Origin: Nonomuraea maritima
GTDB taxonomy: Bacteria; Actinomycetota; Actinomycetes; Streptosporangiales; Streptosporangiaceae
DNA length: 64,000 bases
Direction: 5' to 3'
NCBI RefSeq assembly: GCF_900100395.1
Contig: NZ_FNFB01000017.1
Location: forward strand, 62,001 to 126,000
Both the position numbers and the translations under genes were made by a program. Below the pieces are notes generated by a model. It had not been told where the DNA came from, made no database searches, and saw nothing but the letters and a program-made list of their open reading frames with translations. Position 1 is the first letter of the stretch, and every line of letters starts with the position of its first letter. Below, piece after piece: positions 16,763-25,396 of the stretch.

Positions 16763-17931
16763 TGTTCACCAACGTGCGGGAGCAACTGCGTACGACGCTC
16801 GACGAGATCGCCGAGGCCGGGCTGCTCAAGCCGGAACGCGTCATCTCCACCCCGCAGAGCTCCCAGGTCAGCGTGGCCGGACAGGAAGTGCTGAACTTCT
16901 GCGCCAACAACTACCTGGGGCTCGCCGACGACCCGGCCGTGGTCGACGCTGCCAAGGAGGCCCTCGACCGCTGGGGCTTCGGCATGGCGTCCGTACGGTT
17001 CATCTGCGGCACCCAGGAGGTGCACAAGGAGCTCGAAAGCCGCCTGTCGGAGTTCCTCGGCATGGAGGACACCGTCCTCTACAGCTCCTGCTTCGACGCC
17101 AACGGCGGCGTGTTCGAGACGCTGCTCGACGCACAGGACGCGGTGATCTCCGACGCCCTCAACCACGCCAGCATCATCGACGGCATCCGGCTGTCCAAGG
17201 CCCAGCGCTTCCGGTACGCCAACCGCGACATGGCCGAGCTGGAGGCCCGGCTGAAGGAGGCGTCCGACGCCCGCCGGCGGCTGATCGTCACCGACGGCGT
17301 GTTCTCCATGGACGGCTACGTCGCCCCGCTGCGCGAGATCTGCGACCTGGCCGACCGCTACGACGCCATGGTGATGGTCGACGACTCCCACGCCGTCGGC
17401 TTCGTCGGCCCCACCGGCCGCGGCACGCCCGAGCTGCACGGCGTCACCGACCGGGTCGACATCATCACCGGCACGCTCGGCAAGGCGCTCGGCGGGGCCA
17501 GCGGCGGCTACGTCTCGGCGCGCAAGGAGATCTGCGACCTGCTGCGCCAGCGCTCGCGCCCGTACCTGTTCTCCAACTCGCTCGCCCCGGTCATCGCCTC
17601 GGCGTCGCTGCGCATCCTCGACCTGCTGGAGACGTCCGGTGAGGCCCGTGAGCGGCTGCGCGCGAACACCGCGCGCTTCCGCAGCGAGATGACCAAGGCC
17701 GGGTTCGACATCCTGCCGGGCGACCACCCGATCGCCCCCGTGATGATCGGCGACGCCGCCAAGGCCGCCGCCATGGCCGAACGCCTGCTCGACCTCGGCA
17801 TCTACGTGATCGGCTTCTCCTACCCCGTGGTGCCGCACGGCCAGGCCCGCATCCGCGTCCAGCTGTCCGCCGCCCACTCCACCGAGGACGTCGACCGCGC
17901 GGTCCAGGCGTTCATCCAGGCGCGCGGTTGA
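16762..17931 (+). CDS. kbl: glycine C-acetyltransferase (2-amino-3-ketobutyrate CoA ligase)
   Basis: 389 residues, PLP-dependent alpha-oxoamine synthase family. It cleaves the unstable Tdh product with CoA into glycine and acetyl-CoA. Landmarks: LNFCANNYLGLADDPAVV, GFGMASVRFICGTQEVHKELE, VMVDDSHAVGFVGPTGRGT with the PLP-binding Asp and His, and the Schiff-base Lys in IITGTLGKALGGASGGYVS. The end GFSYPVVPHGQARIRVQLSAAHS is characteristic of Kbl. It overlaps tdh by one base. Together they form the standard threonine degradation operon. A strong hairpin follows at 17950. Confidence 0.94.
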   Translation: MFTNVREQLRTTLDEIAEAGLLKPERVISTPQSSQVSVAGQEVLNFCANNYLGLADDPAVVDAAKEALDRWGFGMASVRFICGTQEVHKELESRLSEFLGMEDTVLYSSCFDANGGVFETLLDAQDAVISDALNHASIIDGIRLSKAQRFRYANRDMAELEARLKEASDARRRLIVTDGVFSMDGYVAPLREICDLADRYDAMVMVDDSHAVGFVGPTGRGTPELHGVTDRVDIITGTLGKALGGASGGYVSARKEICDLLRQRSRPYLFSNSLAPVIASASLRILDLLETSGEARERLRANTARFRSEMTKAGFDILPGDHPIAPVMIGDAAKAAAMAERLLDLGIYVIGFSYPVVPHGQARIRVQLSAAHSTEDVDRAVQAFIQARG

Positions 17932-17949
17932 GTATCCTCGCCCGGTGAA

Positions 17950-17982
17950 GAGCCCGGCCGCCCCTGATGGGGCGGCGGGCTC
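17950..17982 (+). terminator. hairpin terminator after kbl
   Basis: GAGCCC-GGCCGCCCC then TGAT then GGGGCGGC-GGGCTC: about a 14-bp stem with a single bulge and a 4-nt loop, 19 bp after the kbl stop. A possible ATG for the following LysR gene (17967) falls inside this hairpin, which argues for the later TTG start. Confidence 0.6.
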
Positions 17983-18038
17983 GCGACCAGCGCGGGGAGG
18001 ACGACCGCCCCGCCGCACCGAGTGAGGCCGGCGACACC

Positions 18039-18941
18039 TTGATAGACACCCGGCGGCTGCGTACGTTGCGCGCGGTGGCCGATCACGGCACCGTCACCGC
18101 CGCGGCGGCGGCGCTGCACCTGACCCCCTCCGCCGTGTCCCAGCAGCTCATCGCGCTGGAACACGAGGTGGGACACCGCCTGTTCAGCCGTGACGGGCGC
18201 GGGGTGCACCTCACGGCCGTCGGCCGCATTTTGCTGGGTCACGCCAACGAGGTGCTGGCCCAGCTCGAACGCGCCGAGGCCGAGGTGGCCGGGTACGCCA
18301 CGGGCACGGCCGGCGAGGTCACCGTGGCCTGCTTCGCGACGGCGATCAGCGCCGCGCTCTCCCCCGCCGTCGCGGCGCTGCGCACGTCCGCGCCGGGGCT
18401 GCGGGTACGCGTACGCGACGCCGAGGGCGACCACAGCCTCACCATGCTGTTGGACGGCGAGGTCGACCTGGCCGTCACCGTGGAGTACCGGGGCGCGCCC
18501 GACGCCTCCGACCGCAGGCTGTGGCGCAGCCCCCTCTACGCCGAGCCGTTCGACCTGGTGCTCCCCCACGACCATCCCCTGGCCGCTTCCGCCACCCTCG
18601 AGTCGCTGGCCGCCGAGACGTGGATCGGCCCGTACCCGGGCAACCCGGTGCACGACGTGATCACGTTCGCCTGCCAGCAGGTGGGCTTCACGCCCAATCT
18701 CATGCACTGCTCGGACGACTTCCGCGCCGTGGTCGCCCTGGTCGGGGCGGGCGCGGGGGTGGCGCTGGTGCCGCGGCTGGCGCTGCGCGACATGACGGCA
18801 CCGGGGGTCGTGGTGCGGCACACGCCGGGGCCGGAGCGCCGGGTCTTCGCGGCCGTACGCCGCGGCTCGGAGGCCCATCCGCTGCTGCGCCCCCTCCTCG
18901 CCGCCCTCCGCGAGGTCACCGCCTCCCTCGGAACGACCTGA
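18039..18941 (+). CDS. LysR-family transcriptional regulator
   Basis: About 300 residues from the TTG at 18039 (IDTRRLRTLRAVADHGTVTAAAAALHLTPSAVSQQL is the canonical LysR HTH start; AGTGAGG lies 11 nt upstream). An ATG at 17967 would add 24 non-family residues and lies in the kbl terminator. The HTH is followed by HEVGHRLFSRDGRGVHLTAVGR and a periplasmic-binding-like effector domain (GEVTVACFATAISAALSPAV; LLDGEVDLAVTVEY; VALVGAGAGVALVPRLAL). It is co-oriented with tdh-kbl but separated by a terminator. Its targets are not evident; the adjacent MFS gene at 19055 is one possibility. Confidence 0.88.
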   Translation: MIDTRRLRTLRAVADHGTVTAAAAALHLTPSAVSQQLIALEHEVGHRLFSRDGRGVHLTAVGRILLGHANEVLAQLERAEAEVAGYATGTAGEVTVACFATAISAALSPAVAALRTSAPGLRVRVRDAEGDHSLTMLLDGEVDLAVTVEYRGAPDASDRRLWRSPLYAEPFDLVLPHDHPLAASATLESLAAETWIGPYPGNPVHDVITFACQQVGFTPNLMHCSDDFRAVVALVGAGAGVALVPRLALRDMTAPGVVVRHTPGPERRVFAAVRRGSEAHPLLRPLLAALREVTASLGTT

Positions 18942-19054
18942 AACACTCCCCCCATATCCGAGCATCTCCTTGGGTATGTCCGCCTTCACCCACGGCCTGG
19001 CGCCGGCGGGAGCGGCTGCCCGATCGCCTGATCTTGAGGAGTAGCCTGCGGCCC

Positions 19055-20248
19055 ATGACCCGCGACGGGCCGGGCGGCCTTCCCTACCGCAGGCTGCTCG
19101 GCCTGCCCGGGGTCGCGGCGCAGGGCGTGCTCGGGTTTCTGGCGCAGCTCACGCAGCAGGTGGCGCCTGTCGGCATCGTGCTCGTGACGCAGCAGGCCAC
19201 CGGCTCGCTGGCCTTCGCGGGGGCGACGGCGGCGGCATTCGCGGTGGGGCTGGGCATGGGGCGTCCCGTGCAGGGGCGGCTGATGGACCGGCGCGGCACC
19301 GGGCCCGTGCTGGCCGGCACGGCGTTCCTGCACGTGGCGGCGCTGCTGGCGCTGCTCGCCTGCGCCCGCGACGGCCTGCCGTGGTGGCCGCTGCCCTTGC
19401 TGGCCTGGGCGGCGGGGATCGGGCTGCCGCCGATCTCGGTCAGCATGCGCATCGCGTGGAGCGCCAGGACGTCCGCCGAGGGGCGTACCGCCGCCTACAG
19501 CCTCGTCTACCTGGTGCAGGAGTCGGCCATGATGGTCGGGCCGCTGGTGTTCGGGCTGCTCATCGCGGTGGCCTCGGCGTCGCTGGCGCTGGGCGTGGTC
19601 GCGGCGGCGGCCGGGGCCGGGACGCTGGCCTTCGCCCGCGCGCTGCGCACGGGGCGGGTCGCGGTCGTCCGGCAGCGGGGGCGGGTGTTCGCCGATCGGC
19701 GGATGCTCATGCTGCTGGCCGTGACCACGCTGCTCGGGGCCGTCGTCGGGGCGCTGCAGGTGGGTGTGCCCGCGCTGGCCGCCGCCCGCGACGTGCCGGC
19801 CGCCACCGGGTTGCTCGTGGCCGCCCTGTCGCTGGGCGGCATCGCGGGCGCCGCCGCCTACGGGGTCCGCGTCTGGAGGGCGCCCGTCCCGGTGCGGCTC
19901 GCGTTACTGCTGCTCGTGCTGGGGCTCGTCCTCGCTCCGCTCGCGCTGGTGGGGGCGCTGGCGGTGTTCTGGGTGGCGCTGTTCGCGGGCGGGCTCGTGC
20001 TCAATCCGTCGCTCACGACGTCGTCCCTGCTGGTGGACGAGTACGCGCCGGCCGCCCAGGCGGAGGCGTTCGGCTGGGTGTCCACGACGATCGGCATCGG
20101 CGGCGCGCTGGGGTCGGCGGTGGCCGGCGCGACCGGCGAACGTTTCGGACCCTCGGCGCCCTTCGCCGCCGCCGCCACCTTCGCCCTGCTGTCCGCCGTC
20201 CTCGCCACCACCCTGATCCCTCGGACGCTCAGGCGCGTGCCACGTTGA
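19055..20248 (+). CDS. MFS transporter
   Basis: 397 residues with about 12 hydrophobic segments, rich in Ala/Leu/Gly. MFS cues: GLGMGRPVQGRLMDRRGTGPVL in loop 2-3 (GxxxDRxG-like), ARTSAEGRTAAYSLVYLVQE and NPSLTTSSLLVDEYAPAAQAEAFGWV, a segment typical of actinomycete MFS proteins of the SetA/YjjB-like type. The ATG follows AGGAG (19037-19041), a rather long spacing. One rare TTA codon occurs in frame at 19904, which in streptomycetes would put translation under bldA control. The last 20 bp overlap the 3' end of the convergent GTPase gene. Substrate unknown. Confidence 0.85.
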   Translation: MTRDGPGGLPYRRLLGLPGVAAQGVLGFLAQLTQQVAPVGIVLVTQQATGSLAFAGATAAAFAVGLGMGRPVQGRLMDRRGTGPVLAGTAFLHVAALLALLACARDGLPWWPLPLLAWAAGIGLPPISVSMRIAWSARTSAEGRTAAYSLVYLVQESAMMVGPLVFGLLIAVASASLALGVVAAAAGAGTLAFARALRTGRVAVVRQRGRVFADRRMLMLLAVTTLLGAVVGALQVGVPALAAARDVPAATGLLVAALSLGGIAGAAAYGVRVWRAPVPVRLALLLLVLGLVLAPLALVGALAVFWVALFAGGLVLNPSLTTSSLLVDEYAPAAQAEAFGWVSTTIGIGGALGSAVAGATGERFGPSAPFAAAATFALLSAVLATTLIPRTLRRVPR

Positions 20249-21878
20249 GGGCTTCGGTGAAGCGGGCGTGGACGGCCAGTTCCGCCTCCGCGGGCTCCAG
20301 CACCATCTCACGGCCGACCTGTCCGATCGCCGTGCGCAGCGCTCTGGCCGTACGGCGGGCACGGCGGCGTCCGCCGATCCAGGCCACCAGCCTGGACAGC
20401 AACGCGATGAGCACGCCCGCCACCGCGCCGCCCAACAGCAGCACCGTCGGCCACGGCACCTCTCCCGCGGTCGGCACCGGCGGCTTCGGCAGGCGCAGGT
20501 AGTCGAGCGCGAACAGCACGCCGAGGCACGCCGCCCCGGCCAGCATGGTCACGAGCACCAGCCACTGCAGCACGTTCACGGCCCGCCACCAGCGCGGGCG
20601 CCGCGTCGCGCCGGCCGAGGTGGTGGCCACCACCCGGTCCACCGCGTCGGCGAGGTCATGGGTACGCGACCGCGCCGCCTGCCGCACCGCCGCCGCCCAT
20701 GGGCCGGGCAGCCCGGCCGCGGCCGCCTCGCCGACGTCCCTGACGGCCGTCTCCACCTGGGCCCGCTGCACCGCCGACGCGGCCGGGACGGACGTCCGCC
20801 CCACGACCTCCCCACGGGACGCGGGGCCGGACGTGCCGGTGACCTCGGGGGCGAGGCCGAGGCGCAGCCTGCGCAGCGGGTCGGGACGGAACTTCCTGAT
20901 CCACCGGGTGACCGGCCAGCCGGTGGCGACGATCGCGCGGTGGCGGTGTCCCTTGGCCACGGCCTCCACGACGAGCGGCACCCCGGCCGCCGCGCACAGC
21001 GCGTCCGTGAGCGCCCTCTCGGAGGGCCCTTGCCGCGGTGTCCACTGTTCCTGGGGCGGCACCCCGCCCGCGCCGGCGGAGGCCAGGCGACCGGCGGCGG
21101 CGGTGACGTCGGCGGCCAGGCGGGCGGACCACGACGTCCGTCGCGCGACCCGGTCGGCGAGCAGCGTACGCAGGTCGTCCAGCCCCTGTCCGGTACGCGC
21201 CGAGACGGCGAGGACGGGCACACCGGCGAGTCCGTCGGCGTCCAGCAGACGGCGCAGGTCAGCCAGGCAGCGCTCGACGGCCGGGGCGGGCAGCCGGTCG
21301 ACCTGGTTGAGGACCACCACCGTCACGTCGCGGTGCTCCGCCAGCGGGCGCAGGTAGCGCTCGTGCAGCGCGGCGTCGGCGTACTTCTGCGGGTCGACCA
21401 CCCAGATCAGGAGGTCGACCAGCTCGACCAGGCGGTCCACCTCCAGCCGGTGCGACAGCCGGATGGAGTCGTGGTCGGGCAGGTCCAGCAGGACGAGCCC
21501 GGACAGACCGGACGCTCCAAGCCCTGCGGAGTGGCGCTGGGGGACCTCGAGCCAGTCCAGCAGCGGGCCCGCACCCCCGCCGTCCCAGAGGGACGCCTGG
21601 GCGGCGGAGGTCGTGGGCCGGGTGACGCCCACGGCCGCCAGGTCGGCGCCCGCGAGAGCGTTGTAGAGGGACGACTTGCCGCTGCCCGTCGCCCCGGCCA
21701 GGGCGGCCACGGTGTGCTCGACCGACAGGCCGCGACGGGCCCCGACGCGTCCTGCGACGACGCGGGCGGCCGCCACCGGCTCGTCCGGCAGCCGTCCCTC
21801 GCCCAGCTCGGCCGCCTCCAGCAGGGCGTCGACCCGCGCGTCGAGCGACGGGGTCTCTCTGCGGCGCAGCAGCTTCAC
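20229..21878 (-). CDS. dynB: dynamin-like GTPase with two membrane segments (DynB-like)
   Basis: 549 residues. GTPase motifs: P-loop AALAGATGSGKSSLYNALAG, switch Thr in VGVTRPTTSAAQA, G3 as LLDLPDHDS in place of DxxG, and G4 as VLNQVDRL. A long helical middle follows, then two C-terminal membrane helices (WLVLVTMLAGAACLGVLFALDYL and PTVLLLGGAVAGVLIALLSRLVAWIGG) and a helical tail. Size, topology and the 4-bp GTGA overlap with a second GTPase match the DynA/DynB pair of Streptomyces, which stabilises Z-rings during sporulation septation. The symbol rests on that resemblance. The alternative generic label is YfjP/Era-like membrane GTPase. Confidence 0.75.
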   Translation of the reverse strand: MKLLRRRETPSLDARVDALLEAAELGEGRLPDEPVAAARVVAGRVGARRGLSVEHTVAALAGATGSGKSSLYNALAGADLAAVGVTRPTTSAAQASLWDGGGAGPLLDWLEVPQRHSAGLGASGLSGLVLLDLPDHDSIRLSHRLEVDRLVELVDLLIWVVDPQKYADAALHERYLRPLAEHRDVTVVVLNQVDRLPAPAVERCLADLRRLLDADGLAGVPVLAVSARTGQGLDDLRTLLADRVARRTSWSARLAADVTAAAGRLASAGAGGVPPQEQWTPRQGPSERALTDALCAAAGVPLVVEAVAKGHRHRAIVATGWPVTRWIRKFRPDPLRRLRLGLAPEVTGTSGPASRGEVVGRTSVPAASAVQRAQVETAVRDVGEAAAAGLPGPWAAAVRQAARSRTHDLADAVDRVVATTSAGATRRPRWWRAVNVLQWLVLVTMLAGAACLGVLFALDYLRLPKPPVPTAGEVPWPTVLLLGGAVAGVLIALLSRLVAWIGGRRRARRTARALRTAIGQVGREMVLEPAEAELAVHARFTEALNVARA

Positions 21879-23668
21879 GGGCTCTCCTCGACCCCGCCCG
21901 CACGCCCGCGCGCACCTGTGTCCGGTTCCGGGGTCGGGCGCTGGGCCGGGAGCGCCGGGCGGGTGGACGCGGCGGGAAGGGCGGTGCGGTGGCTCCTGAC
22001 CAGGGCGACGGCCTCCACGAGGGCTTCGGCCGTGCCGCCCGGAGGTTCGACCGTCTCCAGGACGGCGGTGAAGCGGCCCGCCTCCTCCCCCAGCAGCAGC
22101 CGTACCCGTTCGCGCAGGTCGTCCCGCGCCCTGACGGTCAGCGTGCGCACCGCCTGGTCGCCGAAGACGGCCTCCAGCAGCTTCTGCGACAGCACGCTCG
22201 TCCCGCCTGCGATCCCGACCTCGATGCCGGTCAGACCGCCCGTGGAGGCGAACACGGCCAGCATGAGCAGCAGCCCCGCGCCGTTCACCCCGAACGACGC
22301 GACCCTGGCCGCCGTACGGCGCTCGCCGCCCTCCTCGCGTACGAGGTCGAGGACGAACTCCTGCCACCCGCGCACCGCGGCCTCCGACCGCTTGCCGAGG
22401 TCGGGCGAGGCCCGGCCGAGGCGGGCGGCGTCGACGGCGCCGAGCCGTTCGAGCAGGCCGGGGCCTCCTGGGGCGGCCGACCAGCCCTCCAGGGCCCGCT
22501 CGGCAGAGCCGTCGGCCGCGCCCCTGATGAGCGACCCGACGCCACTCTCCAGGGCGTCACGCAACTGCGCCTCCGGCACCCGGCCCGTGAAGAAGCCGAC
22601 CACCCGGTCGCGGACGCGGCCCACCCGGCTCTCCAGCGAGCGCATGAGGTCACCGGTGCCGATGAAGTCCTGCCAGCGGGCCAGCACCTCGCCGCGCAGC
22701 AGGGATCCGTCGCGCATGCCGGCGTCGAAGTCGGCCATGCCGCCCGCGTACGCGGCCGTGACGATGGAGCGCAAGCCGTCGAAGGCGGTCTGCTGGCGTT
22801 CGACGGCGGCCGCGAGGGCGGGCACCCGGACGTCGAGGCTGTCGAGCGCGCCGGACAGCGTCTGGCGGACGACACGCGACCGCTCGGCGGCGTCGGCGGC
22901 CAGCCCCGCCAGCCAGGACGCGATGGGTTCGACGTACGGTTCGGGCAGCCGCGCCTTCTCGTCGGGCAGCGGGGCCTCAGGGACGGTGAACAGGCGGGTG
23001 CCTTCGAGGCCGTTCTCGGCGAGAAGGCGGGTCAGGTCACGCTGGACGGGCTCGACGGCGTCGGGCGGCACCCGGTCGAGGACGACGGCCAGCGCGGTGC
23101 TGCGTTCGCGGGCCGAGCGCAGGAAGCTCCACGGCACCTCGTCGGCGTAGCGGGCCGCCGTCGTGACGAACAGCCACAGGTCGGCGGCGGCCAGCAGTTG
23201 CGCGGCGAGCTCGCGGTTGGAGGTCACCACGGAGTCGATGTCGGGCGCGTCGAGCAGCGCCAGCCCGGCCCCGAGCGCGTCGGAGGTGACCACGCGCAGC
23301 GCCCCGGGCCCTGAGCCGGTGGCCCTGGACAGGCCGGGCAGCACGTTCTGGCCCATGAACCAGCCGTGGTCGGCCTGGCTGACGACGAGCGTCGGGACGA
23401 GCGTGGTGGGCCGCAGCACGCCCGGCTCGGTCACGTCGGCCCCGACGAGCGAGTTGACCAGCGTCGACTTCCCGGCCCCGGTGGAGCCGCCGACGACTGC
23501 GAGCAGCGGCGCGTCGATGTCGCGCAGCCGGGGCAGCAGGTAGTCGTCGAGCTGGCCGGTCAGCTCGCGCAGCGCACGCCGGTCGGCGGCGGCCTCGCCC
23601 ACGGCGAGCGGGAAGAGGTCACGGTAGAGCGGCCGGCGCAACGCCTCCAGCGCACCCAGCAGATCCAT
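21875..23668 (-). CDS. dynA: dynamin-like GTPase (DynA-like)
   Basis: 597 residues, first gene of the pair. P-loop LAVVGGSTGAGKSTLVNSLVG, switch region GVLRPTTLVPTLVV, G3-like LLDAPDIDS, then the GTPase end AVVLDRVPPDA, where the usual N/TKxD is degenerate. A helical middle domain follows (residues about 270-430). A hydrophobic hairpin, VNGAGLLLMLAVFASTGGLTGIEVGIAGG (quoted in part), is a likely membrane insertion. The Pro-rich tail is variable. The ATG at 23668 begins MDLLGALEALRRPLYRDLFPLA. Both proteins are expected to heterodimerise at the septal membrane, by analogy with Streptomyces DynAB. Confidence 0.75.
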   Translation of the reverse strand: MDLLGALEALRRPLYRDLFPLAVGEAAADRRALRELTGQLDDYLLPRLRDIDAPLLAVVGGSTGAGKSTLVNSLVGADVTEPGVLRPTTLVPTLVVSQADHGWFMGQNVLPGLSRATGSGPGALRVVTSDALGAGLALLDAPDIDSVVTSNRELAAQLLAAADLWLFVTTAARYADEVPWSFLRSARERSTALAVVLDRVPPDAVEPVQRDLTRLLAENGLEGTRLFTVPEAPLPDEKARLPEPYVEPIASWLAGLAADAAERSRVVRQTLSGALDSLDVRVPALAAAVERQQTAFDGLRSIVTAAYAGGMADFDAGMRDGSLLRGEVLARWQDFIGTGDLMRSLESRVGRVRDRVVGFFTGRVPEAQLRDALESGVGSLIRGAADGSAERALEGWSAAPGGPGLLERLGAVDAARLGRASPDLGKRSEAAVRGWQEFVLDLVREEGGERRTAARVASFGVNGAGLLLMLAVFASTGGLTGIEVGIAGGTSVLSQKLLEAVFGDQAVRTLTVRARDDLRERVRLLLGEEAGRFTAVLETVEPPGGTAEALVEAVALVRSHRTALPAASTRPALPAQRPTPEPDTGARGRAGGVEESP

Positions 23669-23873
23669 ACCGATCACGTACCCACCCAAACCCCCTTCAC
23701 CGCCCCACAACACCCCGAACCCCACCCCGTACGGACACCGCCCAGTCGCAGAACCCCGGCCGGTGAGGTCAGAGGCCCGGAGACCGCGTTCGGGCGTGCC
23801 CGAACACCCAGAACCCGCACCGACACCCGGCGGTCGCGGAGCGCCGGACCTGTGCGCGGGGCGGCGAGTGGGC

Positions 23874-24464
23874 TTACTGGGGGTCGGTGAGTCGGCGGAA
23901 GAGGGGCTCCATGTGGGCGGCCAGTTCTTCCTGGGGCGCGTCCCTCAAGGCTGTGGTGGCGAGGACGCTGCGCAGGAGCCACACGCCCGCCTGGAGGGCG
24001 AGCATCAGTTCGGCCCGCACCCCGGCGGCGTCGCCGGAGAGTTCCTCGCCGAGGTGGCGTCCGGCGTGGCGGGCGATCGCGTCCCGCATGATCTCGGCCG
24101 CGCTCGGGTTGGCCGCCGACCTCAGCATGAGCAGGAACGGCCCGAGCTCGTCGGCCTCCGGCGCGGTCCGCGCCGCCAGCGCCCGCGCGGTCTCCCCCGC
24201 CAGCGCGTCGCCCGTGCCCGCGATCACCGTACGGGGTGCGAAGGCCACGTCGACGGCCTCGGCGAACAACTGTTCCTTCGAGCCGAAGTAGCGGTTGATG
24301 AGCATCGCGGTCACGCCCGCGCTCTGGGCGATCTCGCGTACGCCCACCCCGTCGTAGCCGTGCCGGGTGAAGGCCGCGACGGCCGCGTCGAGGATGGCCT
24401 GCCGGGTGGCGGCGGCGTCACGGCGTCGGCGGGCAGGGGTACGGGGTACGTCGGCGTCCATCAT
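23874..24464 (-). CDS. TetR-family repressor of the adjacent SDR gene
   Basis: 196 residues. The HTH is standard: ATRQAILDAAVAAFTRHGYDGVGVREIAQSAGVTAMLINRYFGSKEQLFAEAV. The ligand domain is helical with DELGPFLLMLRSAANPSAAEIMRDAIARH and ends LTDPQ. It is divergent from the SDR gene at 24534. The 69 bp between the starts hold two near-identical palindromes, so it very likely represses both itself and the SDR. Start is at the second-codon-rich ATGATG; 24464 is used. Confidence 0.9.
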   Translation of the reverse strand: MMDADVPRTPARRRRDAAATRQAILDAAVAAFTRHGYDGVGVREIAQSAGVTAMLINRYFGSKEQLFAEAVDVAFAPRTVIAGTGDALAGETARALAARTAPEADELGPFLLMLRSAANPSAAEIMRDAIARHAGRHLGEELSGDAAGVRAELMLALQAGVWLLRSVLATTALRDAPQEELAAHMEPLFRRLTDPQ

Positions 24465-24480
24465 GTCTACGAGTGTAGAC
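24465..24480. promoter_or_regulatory. TetR operator 1
   Basis: Perfect palindrome GTCTAC-gagt-GTAGAC, immediately abutting the TetR start codon. Its core TCTAC-N4-GTAGA is repeated 26 bp away (centre to centre). The arrangement between a divergent TetR/SDR pair makes operator function likely. Confidence 0.75.
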
Positions 24481-24490
24481 TCAAACAGAA

Positions 24491-24506
24491 GTCTACGACT
24501 GTAGAT
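24491..24506. promoter_or_regulatory. TetR operator 2
   Basis: GTCTAC-gact-GTAGAT, same TCTAC-N4-GTAGA core as operator 1. It lies 28 bp before the SDR start codon. The 26-bp centre spacing puts the two sites 2.5 helical turns apart. Confidence 0.75.
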
Positions 24507-24533
24507 AAGAACTCCCCGAACGTGAGGACCACC

Positions 24534-25334
24534 ATGGACCTGCACCTGACCGGCAAACGCGCACTCGTCACCGGCTCCAGCTCCGGCCTCGGCGAGGCCA
24601 TCGTCAAGGCGCTCGCCGCCGAGGGCGCCGACGTCGTCGTCCACGGACGCGACCGCGCCCGCACCGAGGCCGTCGCCGCCGCCATCCGATCCGGCGGCGG
24701 CAGCGCGCACGTCGCCATCGGCGACCTGGCCACCGACGCCGGCGCCGACGCCGTGGCCGAGGCCGCCCTGTCCGGCGGACCGATCGACATCCTGGTCAAC
24801 AACGCCGGCGCGTACCCCCACCGGTCGTGGCACGACGTCACCGCCGACGACTGGCGGCAGACCTACGAGGTCAACGTGATCTCCGGCGTCCGGATGATCA
24901 AGCGCGTGGTGCCCCCCATGCGCGAGCGGGGATGGGGCCGCGTCATCCAGATCGGCGGCGGGCTCGCGGCGCAGCCCATCGCCGACCTCCCCCACTACAC
25001 CGCGAGCCTGGCCGCCCGCCACAACCTCGCGGTCTCGCTGGCCCGCACGCTGAAGGGCACCGGCATCACGTCCAACATCGTCTCCCCCGGCGCCATCCTG
25101 GTCGACTCCGTCGAGCGGTTCCTGACCGACCTCGCCCCGGAACGCGGCTGGGGCGAGACGTGGGACGAGATCGAGCGCAACTCGATCGAGGAGCTGGTGC
25201 CGAACGACGTCGGCCGGTTCGGCCGGCCCGAGGAGATCGCCGCCGCGGTCCTCTACCTCAGCGGCCCGCTCGCCGACTACGTCACCGGAACGACGCTGCG
25301 GGTGGACGGAGGCACGGTCAAGGGCGTCCACTGA
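24534..25334 (+). CDS. short-chain dehydrogenase/reductase with a degenerate catalytic tetrad
   Basis: 266 residues. The cofactor half is canonical: KRALVTGSSSGLGEAIVKAL (TGxxxGxG), IDILVNNAGAY (NNAG) and TYEVNVISG with the structural Asn. The catalytic half is not. The strand that normally reads INISS is IQIGGG, so the Ser is Gly. The YxxxK motif reads YTASL, so the active-site Lys is Leu; Tyr remains. The end has SPGAILVDSVERFL and YVTGTTLRVDGG, as in active SDRs. It may be a binding protein or use a modified mechanism. Expression is probably controlled by the divergent TetR. The ATG follows GTGAGGACC at close spacing. Confidence 0.88.
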   Translation: MDLHLTGKRALVTGSSSGLGEAIVKALAAEGADVVVHGRDRARTEAVAAAIRSGGGSAHVAIGDLATDAGADAVAEAALSGGPIDILVNNAGAYPHRSWHDVTADDWRQTYEVNVISGVRMIKRVVPPMRERGWGRVIQIGGGLAAQPIADLPHYTASLAARHNLAVSLARTLKGTGITSNIVSPGAILVDSVERFLTDLAPERGWGETWDEIERNSIEELVPNDVGRFGRPEEIAAAVLYLSGPLADYVTGTTLRVDGGTVKGVH

Positions 25335-25348
25335 GCTCCCGCGCGACG

Positions 25349-25387
25349 GCCCTTGATCGAGCCTGCGGGTGCGGCTCGATCAAGGGC
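25349..25387. terminator. bidirectional terminator between convergent SDR and peptidase genes
   Basis: Perfect 15-bp inverted repeat GCCCTTGATCGAGCC / GGCTCGATCAAGGGC with a 9-nt loop. It begins 14 bp after the SDR stop and ends 9 bp before the stop of the convergent peptidase gene. Confidence 0.8.
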
Positions 25388-25396
25388 GGGCGACCG

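Noticed and set aside
17967..18038. 24-codon N-terminal extension of the LysR gene at 18039
   Set aside because: The ATG lies inside the kbl terminator hairpin and the extension has no resemblance to LysR N-termini.
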